A stretch of 64,000 nt of DNA, from contig NZ_LGKG01000174.1 of the NCBI RefSeq assembly GCF_001294335.1, positions 1-64,000 of the forward strand, read 5' to 3'. Shown in pieces: positions 18,103 to 26,137 of this stretch. The position numbers and the translations under genes are program-made. The notes beneath the pieces were generated by a model that did no database searches, was not told the DNA's origin, and was given only the letters and a program-made list of their open reading frames with translations. Source of the stretch: Streptomyces chattanoogensis. Lineage in GTDB: Bacteria; Actinomycetota; Actinomycetes; Streptomycetales; Streptomycetaceae. Positions within the stretch are counted from its first letter, which is position 1. Every line of letters starts with the position of its first letter.

Positions 18103-18118
18103 ATTGAACGCGTTCAAT
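18103..18118. promoter_or_regulatory. Perfect 16-bp palindrome upstream of yndJ
   Basis: ATTGAACGCGTTCAAT is a perfect palindrome about 77 bases before the yndJ start, in a less GC-rich patch of the intergenic region. Its size and symmetry are typical of TetR-family operators. No TetR gene is adjacent, so the regulator would act in trans. Confidence 0.55.
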
Positions 18119-18192
18119 AATGCCCCCCGGGGGGGAGAGGGGAGGGGGCTGCGCACACTCGGAACTTCCCGCCCGCCCGCCACGTTGTGGCT

Positions 18193-18237
18193 CGTAAGGG
18201 GTCCTCGCATCCCCTAGGGGATCCGTTCGATCACCCC
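18193..18237. other. CCCCTA-rich dyad region behind the crotonase gene
   Basis: This short tract has AAGGGG, the perfect palindrome ATCCCCTAGGGGAT (18209-18222) and a further CCCCCTAAGGG at the crotonase 3' end. It may act as a terminator for the crotonase operon or as a second regulatory site for yndJ; neither is certain. Confidence 0.35.
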
Positions 18238-19005
18238 CTAAGGGATGGCATCCACCTCCCCATGCCGCCCCGCCCCCGCCGCAAACCGGGCCGCACCGGT
18301 CAGGGCCTCCGTCAGCACGCCCTGTCCATGACGGAGTTCACCGGCCATTGCCGCCTCCTCGCTCCGGCCCTCCTGGTCCAGCAAGGAGGCCCGGTCGCTG
18401 CGCAGACAGGCCTGTGGGAAGCGGGCGATCTCGGCGGCCAGGAGTTCGGCCTCCATCCGGGCCGTCCCGGTGGGCACCACCCGGTTTGCCAGCCCGATGT
18501 CCAGTGCCTCACCGGCCGGGACCGGGCGGCCCGTCAGGATCAGGTCCATCGCCCGGCTCGTCCCGATCAGCCGGGGGAGCCGGACCGTACCGCCGTCGAT
18601 CAGCGGCACTCCCCAGCGCCGGCAGAACACCCCGAAGACCGCGTCCTCCTCCACGACCCGCAGATCGCACCAGAGCGCCAGCTCCAGACCGCCGGCCACC
18701 GCATGCCCGGCGACCGCCGCGATCACCGGCTTGCTCAGCCGCAGCCGGGTCGGCCCCATGGGGCCGTCGCCGTCCGGTGCGACCCGGTTGCCGCGGCCGG
18801 TGCCGACCGCCTTGAGGTCCGCGCCGGCGCAGAACGTCCCGCCCTCGCCCCACAGCACCGCCACGTACGCCGTCTCGTCGGCCTCGAACTCACGGAAGGC
18901 GTCGGCGAGTCGGCGCGCCGTCGCACCGTCCACGGCGTTACGGGCGGCCGGCCGCGACAGCACCACCGTCGTGACCGGCCCCGTACGCTCCACCCGTACG
19001 GACAT
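18238..19005 (-). CDS. Crotonase / enoyl-CoA hydratase family protein
   Basis: This 255-residue crotonase-fold enzyme acts on an acyl-CoA thioester. The N-terminal TTVVLSRPAARNAVDG, the oxyanion-hole segment GTFCAGADLKAVG and the second oxyanion segment AVAGHAVAGGLELALWCDLR are clear. The second catalytic region reads RRWGVPLIDGG, lacking one usual Glu, so the exact reaction (hydratase, isomerase or other) is open. The start ATG overlaps the stop of the acyl-CoA dehydrogenase as TGATG, so the pair is coupled and probably acts in sequence in a beta-oxidation-like route. Confidence 0.87.
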   Translation of the reverse strand: MSVRVERTGPVTTVVLSRPAARNAVDGATARRLADAFREFEADETAYVAVLWGEGGTFCAGADLKAVGTGRGNRVAPDGDGPMGPTRLRLSKPVIAAVAGHAVAGGLELALWCDLRVVEEDAVFGVFCRRWGVPLIDGGTVRLPRLIGTSRAMDLILTGRPVPAGEALDIGLANRVVPTGTARMEAELLAAEIARFPQACLRSDRASLLDQEGRSEEAAMAGELRHGQGVLTEALTGAARFAAGAGRHGEVDAIP

Positions 19006-20657
19006 CAGGCCCCGCCCGTGCCCTTCGCCTGCGTACGGTCCAGAATCGCGCCCAGATCGACGCCCACAGGCAGCGTTCCGAAGGCATTGCCCCACTCCCC
19101 GCCGAGCCGCGAGGCGCAGAACGCGTCGGCCACGGCGGGGTGGCTGTAGCGCACCAGCAGCGATCCCTGGAGCACCAGTGCCATCCGTTCCGCCAGCGAC
19201 CGCGCCATCAGCTGCGCTCGCTCGGGGACGGCGAGCCCGCCGAGCATCCCGCGGACCCCCGCCACCGCCGCATCCAGCCGCCGGTCGGCGCCCGCGGCGG
19301 CGTCCACCTCGGCGAAGAAGGCGTCCAGAGAGGACGGTTCCTTGGCCAGTGCCCGCAGGACGTCCAGCGCGGCGACGTTCCCCGAGCCCTCCCAGATCGA
19401 CAGCAGCGGTGCCTCGCGATAGAGCCGCGGCATACCGGACTCCTCCACGTAACCGTTGCCGCCCAGGCACTCCAGCGCCTCCGCCGCATGCGTACTGCCG
19501 CGCTTGCACACCCAGTACTTGCCCGCCGCCAGCGCCAGCCGCCGCAGCGCCGCCTCCGCGGCGTCCCCGGCCTGTGCCCGGTCCACGGCCGCCGCCAGCC
19601 GCATCGCCAGCATCGTCGCCGCCTCCGACTCGATCGCGAGGTCGGCCAGCACCGAGCGCATCAGCGGCTGCTGGGCCAGCTCCCGCCCGAACGCCCGCCG
19701 GTGAGCCGTGTGATGCAGCGCCTGCCGCAGCCCCGCCCGCATCCCGGCCGCGGACCCCAGCACACAGTCCAGCCGGGTCATGTTCACCATCTCGACGATG
19801 GTCCGCACCCCCCGGCCGGGCTCGCCGACCGGCCACGCCACCGCCTCGTCGTACTCGATCTCGGAGGAGGCGTTGGAGCGGTTGCCCAGTTTGTCCTTGA
19901 GCCGCATCAGATGCATTCCGTTGCGGGTGCCGTCCGGCAGTACGCGGGGCACCAGGAAGCAGCTCAGGCCTTCCGCTGTGTGCGCCAGCGCCAGAAAGAC
20001 ATCGCTCATCGGCGCCGACGTGAACCACTTGTGGCCGGTGATCCGGTACGTACCGTCGCCGGCCGGCACCGCCCGCGTGGTGTTGGCCCGTACGTCGGAG
20101 CCGCCCTGCTTCTCCGTCATCGACATGCCCGCGATCAGGCCCGATTTGGTGAGCGGGGCGCGCAGGCCGAAGTCGTACGTGCGGGAGGCCAGCAGCGGCT
20201 CGTACTGCGCGGCCAGTTCCGGGGCCGCGCGCAGTGCGGGGATGGCGGCGTAGGTCATCGAGATCGGGCAGCCGTGTCCCGGTTCGGCCTGCGACCAGAC
20301 GTAGAACTTCGCGGCGCGCACCAGATGGGCGCCCGTGCGGTCGTCGGACCAGGGCGCGGCGTGCAGGCCGTGCTCCACCGCGACGCTCATCAGCTGATGC
20401 CAGGCCGGGTGGAATTCGACCTCGTCCACGCGGTGCCCGTAGCGGTCGTGGGTGAGCAGGCGGGGCGGCTGCTCCTCGGCCCAGCGCGCCTGGTCCTGCA
20501 CCGCCTGCGTGCCGGCCAGCGCCCCCAGGGCGGACACCTCCGCCGCACCCCACTCGGCACCCTCCCGGCGCAGCGCCTCCAGCAGGGCCGGCTCGTCCGC
20601 CGTACTGAACTCGGTGAGCGGCGGGGCCTGATTCAGGACTTCGTGAGTGACGGTCAT
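19005..20657 (-). CDS. AidB-like acyl-CoA dehydrogenase
   Basis: This 550-residue flavoprotein resembles AidB, the acyl-CoA dehydrogenase homologue induced by DNA alkylation. It has the family N-terminus HEVLNQAPPL, the length near 540 and an ITGHKWFTSAPMSD flavin-domain motif. The EALECLGGNGYVEESGMPRL segment near the C-terminal part holds the usual catalytic-Glu region. The ATG at 20657 fits the family start; a GTG at 20684 is possible. It is coupled to a crotonase and divergent from a PaaX regulator, a context that points to acyl-CoA metabolism rather than DNA protection. The substrate is not known. Confidence 0.87.
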   Translation of the reverse strand: MTVTHEVLNQAPPLTEFSTADEPALLEALRREGAEWGAAEVSALGALAGTQAVQDQARWAEEQPPRLLTHDRYGHRVDEVEFHPAWHQLMSVAVEHGLHAAPWSDDRTGAHLVRAAKFYVWSQAEPGHGCPISMTYAAIPALRAAPELAAQYEPLLASRTYDFGLRAPLTKSGLIAGMSMTEKQGGSDVRANTTRAVPAGDGTYRITGHKWFTSAPMSDVFLALAHTAEGLSCFLVPRVLPDGTRNGMHLMRLKDKLGNRSNASSEIEYDEAVAWPVGEPGRGVRTIVEMVNMTRLDCVLGSAAGMRAGLRQALHHTAHRRAFGRELAQQPLMRSVLADLAIESEAATMLAMRLAAAVDRAQAGDAAEAALRRLALAAGKYWVCKRGSTHAAEALECLGGNGYVEESGMPRLYREAPLLSIWEGSGNVAALDVLRALAKEPSSLDAFFAEVDAAAGADRRLDAAVAGVRGMLGGLAVPERAQLMARSLAERMALVLQGSLLVRYSHPAVADAFCASRLGGEWGNAFGTLPVGVDLGAILDRTQAKGTGGA

Positions 20658-20694
20658 ACGGTCGACGTTACAGATCCACAACACCCGAGGGAAG

Positions 20695-20733
20695 ATTGTA
20701 AGACCGGAGGTGGGAGAGTGGCGTGGCTAGAAT
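20695..20733. promoter_or_regulatory. Back-to-back -10 boxes between the acyl-CoA dehydrogenase and paaX-like genes
   Basis: The 87-base divergent gap holds TACAAT on the minus strand (20700 to 20695) and TAGAAT on the plus strand (20728-20733). The latter is 11 bases from the regulator's ATG, so its leader would be very short. The two promoters overlap, which fits control of both genes by the PaaX-like protein. Confidence 0.4.
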
Positions 20734-20744
20734 TCCGGGCACAT

Positions 20745-21494
20745 ATGAACGACGACTCCCTCGCGCTGCGGCCGCTCACCGCCCGCTCCATCGTGCTGAG
20801 CACCCTCCTCGGGCACCACCCGCCCCGGATGCCCGCGCGCGCCCTGGTGCGGGTCGGTGAACTCTTCGGCATCGCCGAGGGAACCGTCCGTGTCGCCCTC
20901 TCCCGCATGGTGGCCGCCGACGACCTCCGGCAGTGCGACGGCTCGTACGAGCTCACCGCCCGGCTCCTGGCGCGCCAGGCCCGCCAGGACGAGAGCCGGT
21001 CGCCCCGAACGCGGCCCTGGGGCGGCGACTGGGAGATCGCCGTGGTCAGCGTCGACCGCCGGCCGGCCGCCGAACGTACCGCGCTGCGCCAGGCGATGGC
21101 GGCCCTGCGGCTGGCCGAGCTGCGCGAGGGCACCTGGCTGCGCCCTGCCAATCTGGAACGGCCCCGGCCCGCCGTCGTCACCGAGCAGTGCACCCTGCTG
21201 ACCGGAACCCCGGACGGTGACCCGGCGGCGCTGGCGCGCACGCTGTGGGATCTGTCCGGATGGTCGGCGCGGGCGCGCGCCCTGCTGGGTGCTCTTGACG
21301 CGGCCGCCACCCCCGCGCGACGCTTCACAGTCTCGGCTGCTGTATTGCGCCATCTCCTCACCGACCCGCTGCTCCCGGACCGGCTCCTGCCGCGTGACTG
21401 GCCGGGTGCCGAACTCCGCCGCCGTTACGACGAGTTCGAGGACGAGCTACGCGATCTTCTGCGGCAGTACGTCACGCCGGGCAGCGCCGACTGA
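20745..21494 (+). CDS. PaaX family transcriptional regulator
   Basis: This 249-residue regulator belongs to the PaaX family, which represses phenylacetate and related CoA-thioester pathways and senses an aryl-CoA. It has the N-terminal winged helix (LTARSIVLSTLLG, LFGIAEGTVRVALSRMVAAD), the central GGDWEIAVVS domain and the C-terminal LLPRDWPGAELRRRYDEFED typical of the family. It diverges from the acyl-CoA dehydrogenase-crotonase pair, which it probably controls. No paaA-K genes are nearby, so the inducer here is likely another acyl-CoA. Confidence 0.87.
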   Translation: MNDDSLALRPLTARSIVLSTLLGHHPPRMPARALVRVGELFGIAEGTVRVALSRMVAADDLRQCDGSYELTARLLARQARQDESRSPRTRPWGGDWEIAVVSVDRRPAAERTALRQAMAALRLAELREGTWLRPANLERPRPAVVTEQCTLLTGTPDGDPAALARTLWDLSGWSARARALLGALDAAATPARRFTVSAAVLRHLLTDPLLPDRLLPRDWPGAELRRRYDEFEDELRDLLRQYVTPGSAD

Positions 21495-21955
21495 CCGTGG
21501 CACGGCCGCAGGGTCCGTGCGCGGTGCGTGCGGACCTGCGCCGCGCGTGTGCACCGACCCCCGCGAATGCGCCCGGCGGACACGGCCGATGTGAACGTCT
21601 GAGCGATTCGTCCGGAGTCTCTGTGCCTCAGGCATGAAGGATGCGCCCCTACCCGGCATATGCGTGCGCCATGCGACGGCCGCTGTCCCCGATGCAGCGG
21701 CAAGGGTGCAAGGGGTCCGGTGAAGGCGCTACCGCGCGCTCTGTCGATGCGAACTCCGGACGTGGTTGGGTCTGACCCGTCGAATTCATGGCACTCGCAG
21801 AATTCGCTGCACAAGGAATGCGCAGGGCGGTGCACAAACGACTCGTAGCCGATGTGCACGGTAATGCGCAGAACCGCGTGGGGTGATGGACGTAAAGGTG
21901 CCAGGTTTCCTGAATAGCCGCCAGGTAACTGCGCGGCGAGCGACGGGAGCGAGAA
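21495..21955. other. Intergenic region upstream of the Rpf-like gene
   Basis: About 460 bases without a supported gene. It holds the paaX-like terminator at its start. Near the downstream gene there are direct repeats of AATGCGCAG, three GTGCAC sites and two GAATTC boxes, within a stretch of lower GC. This is probably the long regulatory leader of the Rpf-like gene. I looked for the c-di-AMP (ydaO) riboswitch known upstream of rpfA in streptomycetes and did not recognise its conserved core. Confidence 0.4.
21507..21540 (+). terminator. Hairpin behind the paaX-like gene
   Basis: CGCAGGGTCCG (21507-21517) pairs with CGGACCTGCG (21531-21540) with a single bulged G, around a 13-base loop, 13 bases after the stop codon. 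No T tract follows, as is usual in streptomycetes. Confidence 0.55.
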
Positions 21956-22663
21956 ATGGAATATCCTCAGGTGCACGAGGACGGGTCGGCAGCCGCAGGG
22001 CGGAGTGAATTCCGGGGCCGGGGGGTCCGGGGCGTCACGGCGGCCGCGGTCCTGCTGGCGGCCGGCGCGCTGAACATGACGGCAGAGGGGTCGGCCGAGG
22101 CGGCCAGCGGCGGGACCTGGGACCGCCTGGCCGGGTGCGAGAGCGGCGGCAACTGGCACGCCGACACGGGAAACGGATTCTCCGGCGGGCTGCAGTTCGC
22201 CCACACCACCTGGCGCTCGTTCGGCGGCGGTACCTTTGCGTCGCGGGCGGCGCTGGCCAGCCGGCTGCAGCAAATCAACGTCGCGGAAAGGGTGTTGGCC
22301 CGGCAGGGATGGGGCGCCTGGCCCGCCTGCTCGGCCTCGCTGGGGCTGCGGGGGTCGGTCTCCGGGCGTACCACGGCGCCACGGACCACGACGCCACGGG
22401 CCAGCGCACCGCACCGGACCACGCCGCGCACCACGACCCCGAAGGCCGCGCCCGCCCCGGGGAAGCGGTGGAAGGCGCCACGCCACCGGAGCGCCGGCGG
22501 GTCCGTCGTCGTCAACCTGGGCGACACGGTGAGCGGTATCGCCTCCGCGCACGGCTGGCGATGGCAGGAATTCTACCGGCTGAACCGTGCGGTGATCGGC
22601 GCCGACCCGGACCTCATTTTCCCGGGAATGCGGCTCGCCGTGCGGCGCTCCGGCACCAGCTGA
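21956..22663 (+). CDS. Secreted Rpf-like transglycosylase with LysM domain
   Basis: This 235-residue secreted muralytic enzyme resembles resuscitation-promoting factors, which cleave peptidoglycan during germination or exit from dormancy. After a signal region ending near GSAEAASGG comes a transglycosylase-like domain (about 53-130: [34 protein letters not shown]) with the catalytic Glu in CESGGNW. A Thr/Pro/Arg linker (about 135-180) follows, then one C-terminal LysM domain ([30 protein letters not shown]). GGGAG lies upstream of the ATG. Confidence 0.9.
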   Translation: MEYPQVHEDGSAAAGRSEFRGRGVRGVTAAAVLLAAGALNMTAEGSAEAASGGTWDRLAGCESGGNWHADTGNGFSGGLQFAHTTWRSFGGGTFASRAALASRLQQINVAERVLARQGWGAWPACSASLGLRGSVSGRTTAPRTTTPRASAPHRTTPRTTTPKAAPAPGKRWKAPRHRSAGGSVVVNLGDTVSGIASAHGWRWQEFYRLNRAVIGADPDLIFPGMRLAVRRSGTS

Positions 22664-23314
22664 CCGAATTCCGGACTCTCCGGACCCGTAACACAGAATT
22701 CAGTCGAGGGTGATGCGGCTGAGGGGATAGCAGGCCGTCCGTGGCGCCGCGGACGGCCTGCCCGCATTTCTTGGTGGCGGGTGGGCCCTGTGGCAGCCCG
22801 CTTTGTATGTGCTCCGGCCCGCGCTGCATTTGTGCGGACCCGTGCTGTATTTACCTCCGCCCGTACGGAATTCAGGCGCATGCCGGATGACACCCGCGTG
22901 GTGACTGCGCACCTGACTTCATATCGGCCGGCGCCGGATGTCGTATGCGGCCGATGGCTCGGCCGCCGCCGGCCCGTTCGGCCGGGGCCGGTCGCCTCGG
23001 CCGCACTCGGGCGACGACGAACGTGGGACGGGCGAACAGGCCGGTGATGCCAAGGGAGTTGATCTCGCCCAGGCGGATCCGGGGGCGCGTCAGCTGCGGG
23101 CACCAGCGGCCGGTCCGGGGTCGCCGCGTACGGGCTCACCTCGATCGCCTTCGGTATCCGGAGAACCGTTGTGATCACCTGAAAGATGGACAGCATGGAG
23201 AAACCCAGCATGCGCAGCACGAGGAAGCGGATCGCCTGCGCCGCCCGCTCGGGTTCCGACGCGGATCGGCCTGCCACGCACGGACGTTGAGCGGCGCCTG
23301 GCCCCGCGCCGTGC
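22664..23314. other. Gene-poor region with a possible decayed gene
   Basis: No intact gene is supported in these 650 bases. On the minus strand, 23277 to about 23100 reads like a coding remnant with a hydrophobic stretch (RMLGFSMLSIFQVITTVLR, then KAIEVSPYAATPDRPLV). A second frame, from about 23085 to 23000, continues as RIRLGEINSLGITGLFARP. The two could be one gene broken by a frameshift. The rest looks non-coding, with repeated GTGCTGTATTTG-like words near 22830. Confidence 0.3.
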
Positions 23315-24511
23315 TCACCGGGGCAGTACGCACACCGGCATCGGCGCGGCGAACGGCTCGCCGGCCCGTTCCAGTGCCCCCGTCCGGGCGTCCACGAAGA
23401 ACACCGTCACCGACCCCGACTTCTGGTTCGCCGCGAACAGCAGCTGCTCGTCCGGCGAGAAGGCGATCCCCCGTGGGAAGTCCCCGCCCACCGGCACCGT
23501 GTCCAGCAGCCGTAGCCGCGCCCCGGCCGCCTCCACGGCATAGCGCGTCAGGCTGTTGTGCCCCCGATTGGCGAGATACGCGAAGCGGCCGTTCCGGGTG
23601 ACCAGCACCTGCGCCGGAAAGCTGGTCCCCGGGCCGGTCCCTGTGGACTGCGGTTCACCGGGCATCAGCCGTCCGGTCAGGCGGTCATAGCCGCAGACCA
23701 CGAGCGTGTTGTCGACCTCGTTCGCCAGATACGCGAAGGCGCCCGAGGGATGAAACGTCAGATTCCGGGGCCCGGCGCCCGGCCGCAGCGCCGCATACGA
23801 CACCTGGCTGAGCCGCCCCGCCCGCTCGTCCAGCCGATAGGTGTACACCGTGTCATTCCCGAGATCCACCGAGAGGACGTGGCGGCCGTCCGGGCTGGTG
23901 ATGATCTGGTGTGCATGCGGCCCGTCCTGGCCGGGGCCGGGCGGTGGGCTCGAGTGCGCGACCAGGTCCGTACGCGCCCCCAGCGCGCCGCTCTCCGGAT
24001 CGATCGGGTGCACCGCCACGCTGCCGGAGAGGTAGTTGGCGCTGAGCAGCCAGCGCCCGGAGGGGTGCACCGACAGATGACAGGGCCCCGCGCCGCCGGT
24101 CGACCGGGTGCCCAGCACCCTGGGCGGCGCCCCGCCGGGCGACAGCGCCAGGGCGGTCACCCCGCCCTCCTCCTGCTCATTGACCGCATACAGGGTGCGC
24201 CCGGACGGGGCGAGCGCCAGATAGGACGGATCGGCGACGCCCGCCACCACACCCGTTGCGGTGACCCGGCCCTCGGCGGTGTCGTACGTGCCCAGCCCTA
24301 TGCCGGTGCCGCCGCCCTCCTTCGAGGTGTACGTCCCCAGGAAGAGCGGCCGCTCGGCCGGCGGCCGGCGTCCGGCAGCGCGCCGCCGGTCGTGCGCGGG
24401 GGCCGTGTCCCCGACCGCGAGCCCCGCCGCCCCGGCCGCGGCGATGCCCATGAAACGCCGCCGGCCGACGGCTGTCCCTGCCCCGGTCGATATGCCTCGT
24501 CCTGCGCTCAT
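23315..24511 (-). CDS. Tat-exported lactonase family beta-propeller protein
   Basis: This 398-residue protein belongs to the 6-phosphogluconolactonase/carboxymuconate-cyclase family of seven-bladed propellers. It carries a Tat signal (GRRRFMGIAAAGAAGLAVG) with GAGGTG before the ATG at 24511. Blade repeats with family words are visible: FLGTYTSKEGGGTGIG, SYLALAPSGRTLYAVNE, GPCHLSVHPSGRWLLSANY, HAHQIITSPDGRHVL, GPRNLTFHPSGAFAYLANE and PRGIAFSPDEQLLFAANQ. Export by Tat makes a cytosolic pentose-phosphate role unlikely; an extracellular lactonase or a binding propeller is more likely. Confidence 0.88.
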   Translation of the reverse strand: MSAGRGISTGAGTAVGRRRFMGIAAAGAAGLAVGDTAPAHDRRRAAGRRPPAERPLFLGTYTSKEGGGTGIGLGTYDTAEGRVTATGVVAGVADPSYLALAPSGRTLYAVNEQEEGGVTALALSPGGAPPRVLGTRSTGGAGPCHLSVHPSGRWLLSANYLSGSVAVHPIDPESGALGARTDLVAHSSPPPGPGQDGPHAHQIITSPDGRHVLSVDLGNDTVYTYRLDERAGRLSQVSYAALRPGAGPRNLTFHPSGAFAYLANEVDNTLVVCGYDRLTGRLMPGEPQSTGTGPGTSFPAQVLVTRNGRFAYLANRGHNSLTRYAVEAAGARLRLLDTVPVGGDFPRGIAFSPDEQLLFAANQKSGSVTVFFVDARTGALERAGEPFAAPMPVCVLPR

Positions 24512-24862
24512 GCCACACCTCGGGTTCGGTGATCGCGGATGGCGGATGTGGCAGCCAGGGTGGCCCGTGCCGCACGACCAGGCAAGACCTGCAACTCGCA
24601 TTGCACATGATGCAACGCATGCGGGGTGGGTCATCAGCGGCTCCGAGCGGCTCCCGAGTGGCTCACGACCCCTGCGCGGCCCCGGCTCCCCTCCCGCAAC
24701 CCCGACGTCCCCCTACACCCAGGTGATGACCACCACCCCTCAAGTAGCACTCCAGTCGTACGGCACAAACCCATACACGGGTTGATTCGCCGGACCCCGC
24801 GCGGACCGTAATTTCGTGATCAAGGCACGGAGACGAGTGGATGAACGAAGGGCCACGGATCT
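24512..24862. promoter_or_regulatory. Divergent control region with TTGCA dyads
   Basis: These 350 bases separate the lactonase gene (minus) from the TPR gene (plus). At 24590-24620 there is a cluster of TGCAAC/ATTGCA half-sites, including TTGCA-N5-TGCAA (24601-24615), located about 90 bases before the lactonase start. This is a candidate operator for the lactonase. The remainder shows no gene. Confidence 0.4.
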
Positions 24863-26005
24863 ATGTACGGCAAGGCATTCGCCCCGGAATACCAGGGCGA
24901 ACTCGGGACGGCGCTGGGCGTGAACTCCTCCTACGAGGAGGTGCTGGCCACGGCGAGACGGGCGCAGGCCGGCGCGGCCACGGCACTGGAGCGGGCGCGC
25001 GCCGCACTCGCGGTCGCCGAGGCCAACCGGCGGCTGGGGCGGGTGGCGGACGCCGGTGCCGCCTGGCGGGACAGCTACCGCAGCGCCCGCGAGGCAGGCG
25101 ATGCGGCCGCCATGTCCTGGGCCCTGTGGAGCGGCGGCACCCTCGCCCGCCAGTGCGGCACGCTCCCGCTCGCCCGCCGGCTGCTCACCCACGCCGTCGA
25201 GCTCGCCGACGGCAGCGGTGACCGCCTCGCCCATGGCTACTCCCTCGCCGGACTGGCCGAGACCGGCCGCATCCAGGGCGACTACGCCGCGGTCGCCGAC
25301 CTCCATGAACGCCTCCTCGAAGAGGGTCGGGCGCATGGCGAGGCCCGCCATATGGTCTGGGCCATGTCCGGCATCGCCCAGATGCACCGCAACACCGGCG
25401 ACTACGCCAAGGCCCTGGAGCTGTTCGAGGAATCCGTCCGCATCGCCACCGAGGCCGATGACGCCCGGGGCCGCGCCTGGTCGCTCCGCGGCGTGGCCGA
25501 CGTCCTCTCCGTACAGGGCGAACCGGACCGCGCGCTGGCCCTCCTCACCGAGGCGGAGACCATCTGCCGCACCATGGACCTGGCGAGCGCCCTCGCCTAC
25601 AACCACAAGATGCGTGCCAACGTCCAATACCGCGCCGGACGTTATGAGTCGGCCCGCGACACCTACGCCCTGGCCCTGGCCGAGTTCAGCGATATGCACG
25701 AACCACGCGGCATGGCCCTCTCCCGCCTGGGCCTGACCAAATCCCGGGCGCGCCTGGGCCGCGACCGTACGGAGACGCTCGCCGAACTCGCCGAGCTGGA
25801 GCGGGACTTCGCGCGTATCGGGCTGCGGCATGCGCGCGAGATGGTCATCGCCTTCCGCGACGAGCTGAAGGAAGGGGAGGGCAGCGCCGAGCCGAGAGAG
25901 CTCGTCGGGGCGGCTGGGGTCCCTCCGATATCGGGGACCGGTGAGGTGCCGGAGGCCGTGGAGGCGGGAGGGGAGAGCGGGTTCGCCGTGCCGGCCAGGG
26001 CGTAG
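24863..26005 (+). CDS. Tetratricopeptide repeat protein
   Basis: This 380-residue cytoplasmic protein is an all-helical TPR solenoid. Repeats of about 36-40 residues run from about 35 to 320, with typical words such as GDYAAVADLHERLLEEGRA, GDYAKALELFEESVRIATEA, GEPDRALALLTEAETICRTM and GRYESARDTYALALAEF. The last 45 residues are a disordered Gly/Glu/Pro tail. It has no signal or catalytic domain. It stands alone between a lactonase and a lipase maturation factor, so no partner can be named. The ATG is preceded by AAGGG at a loose spacing. Confidence 0.8.
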   Translation: MYGKAFAPEYQGELGTALGVNSSYEEVLATARRAQAGAATALERARAALAVAEANRRLGRVADAGAAWRDSYRSAREAGDAAAMSWALWSGGTLARQCGTLPLARRLLTHAVELADGSGDRLAHGYSLAGLAETGRIQGDYAAVADLHERLLEEGRAHGEARHMVWAMSGIAQMHRNTGDYAKALELFEESVRIATEADDARGRAWSLRGVADVLSVQGEPDRALALLTEAETICRTMDLASALAYNHKMRANVQYRAGRYESARDTYALALAEFSDMHEPRGMALSRLGLTKSRARLGRDRTETLAELAELERDFARIGLRHAREMVIAFRDELKEGEGSAEPRELVGAAGVPPISGTGEVPEAVEAGGESGFAVPARA

Positions 26006-26057
26006 GCGTCGGCGGGACGGTCCTGACCGAGCCGACCGGGACGACCGAACCAGCCGT

Positions 26058-26089
26058 CCCCTCCGTACCAGCCGGCTGGGACGGAGGGG
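26058..26089. terminator. Bidirectional hairpin between converging genes
   Basis: CCCCTCCGT (26058-26066) and ACGGAGGGG (26081-26089) pair perfectly, and the inner CCAGCC/GGCTGG extends the stem with one mismatch. It lies between the TPR gene and the converging lipase maturation factor gene and can serve both. Confidence 0.65.
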
Positions 26090-26137
26090 TTCTGCGGCGG
26101 CTGCCCTACGGGCCTACGGGCCCACAGTCCCACGGAC

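Noticed and set aside
21495..21955. ydaO (c-di-AMP) riboswitch expected upstream of an rpf-like gene
   Set aside because: The conserved core could not be recognised by eye; a covariance search is needed before any call.
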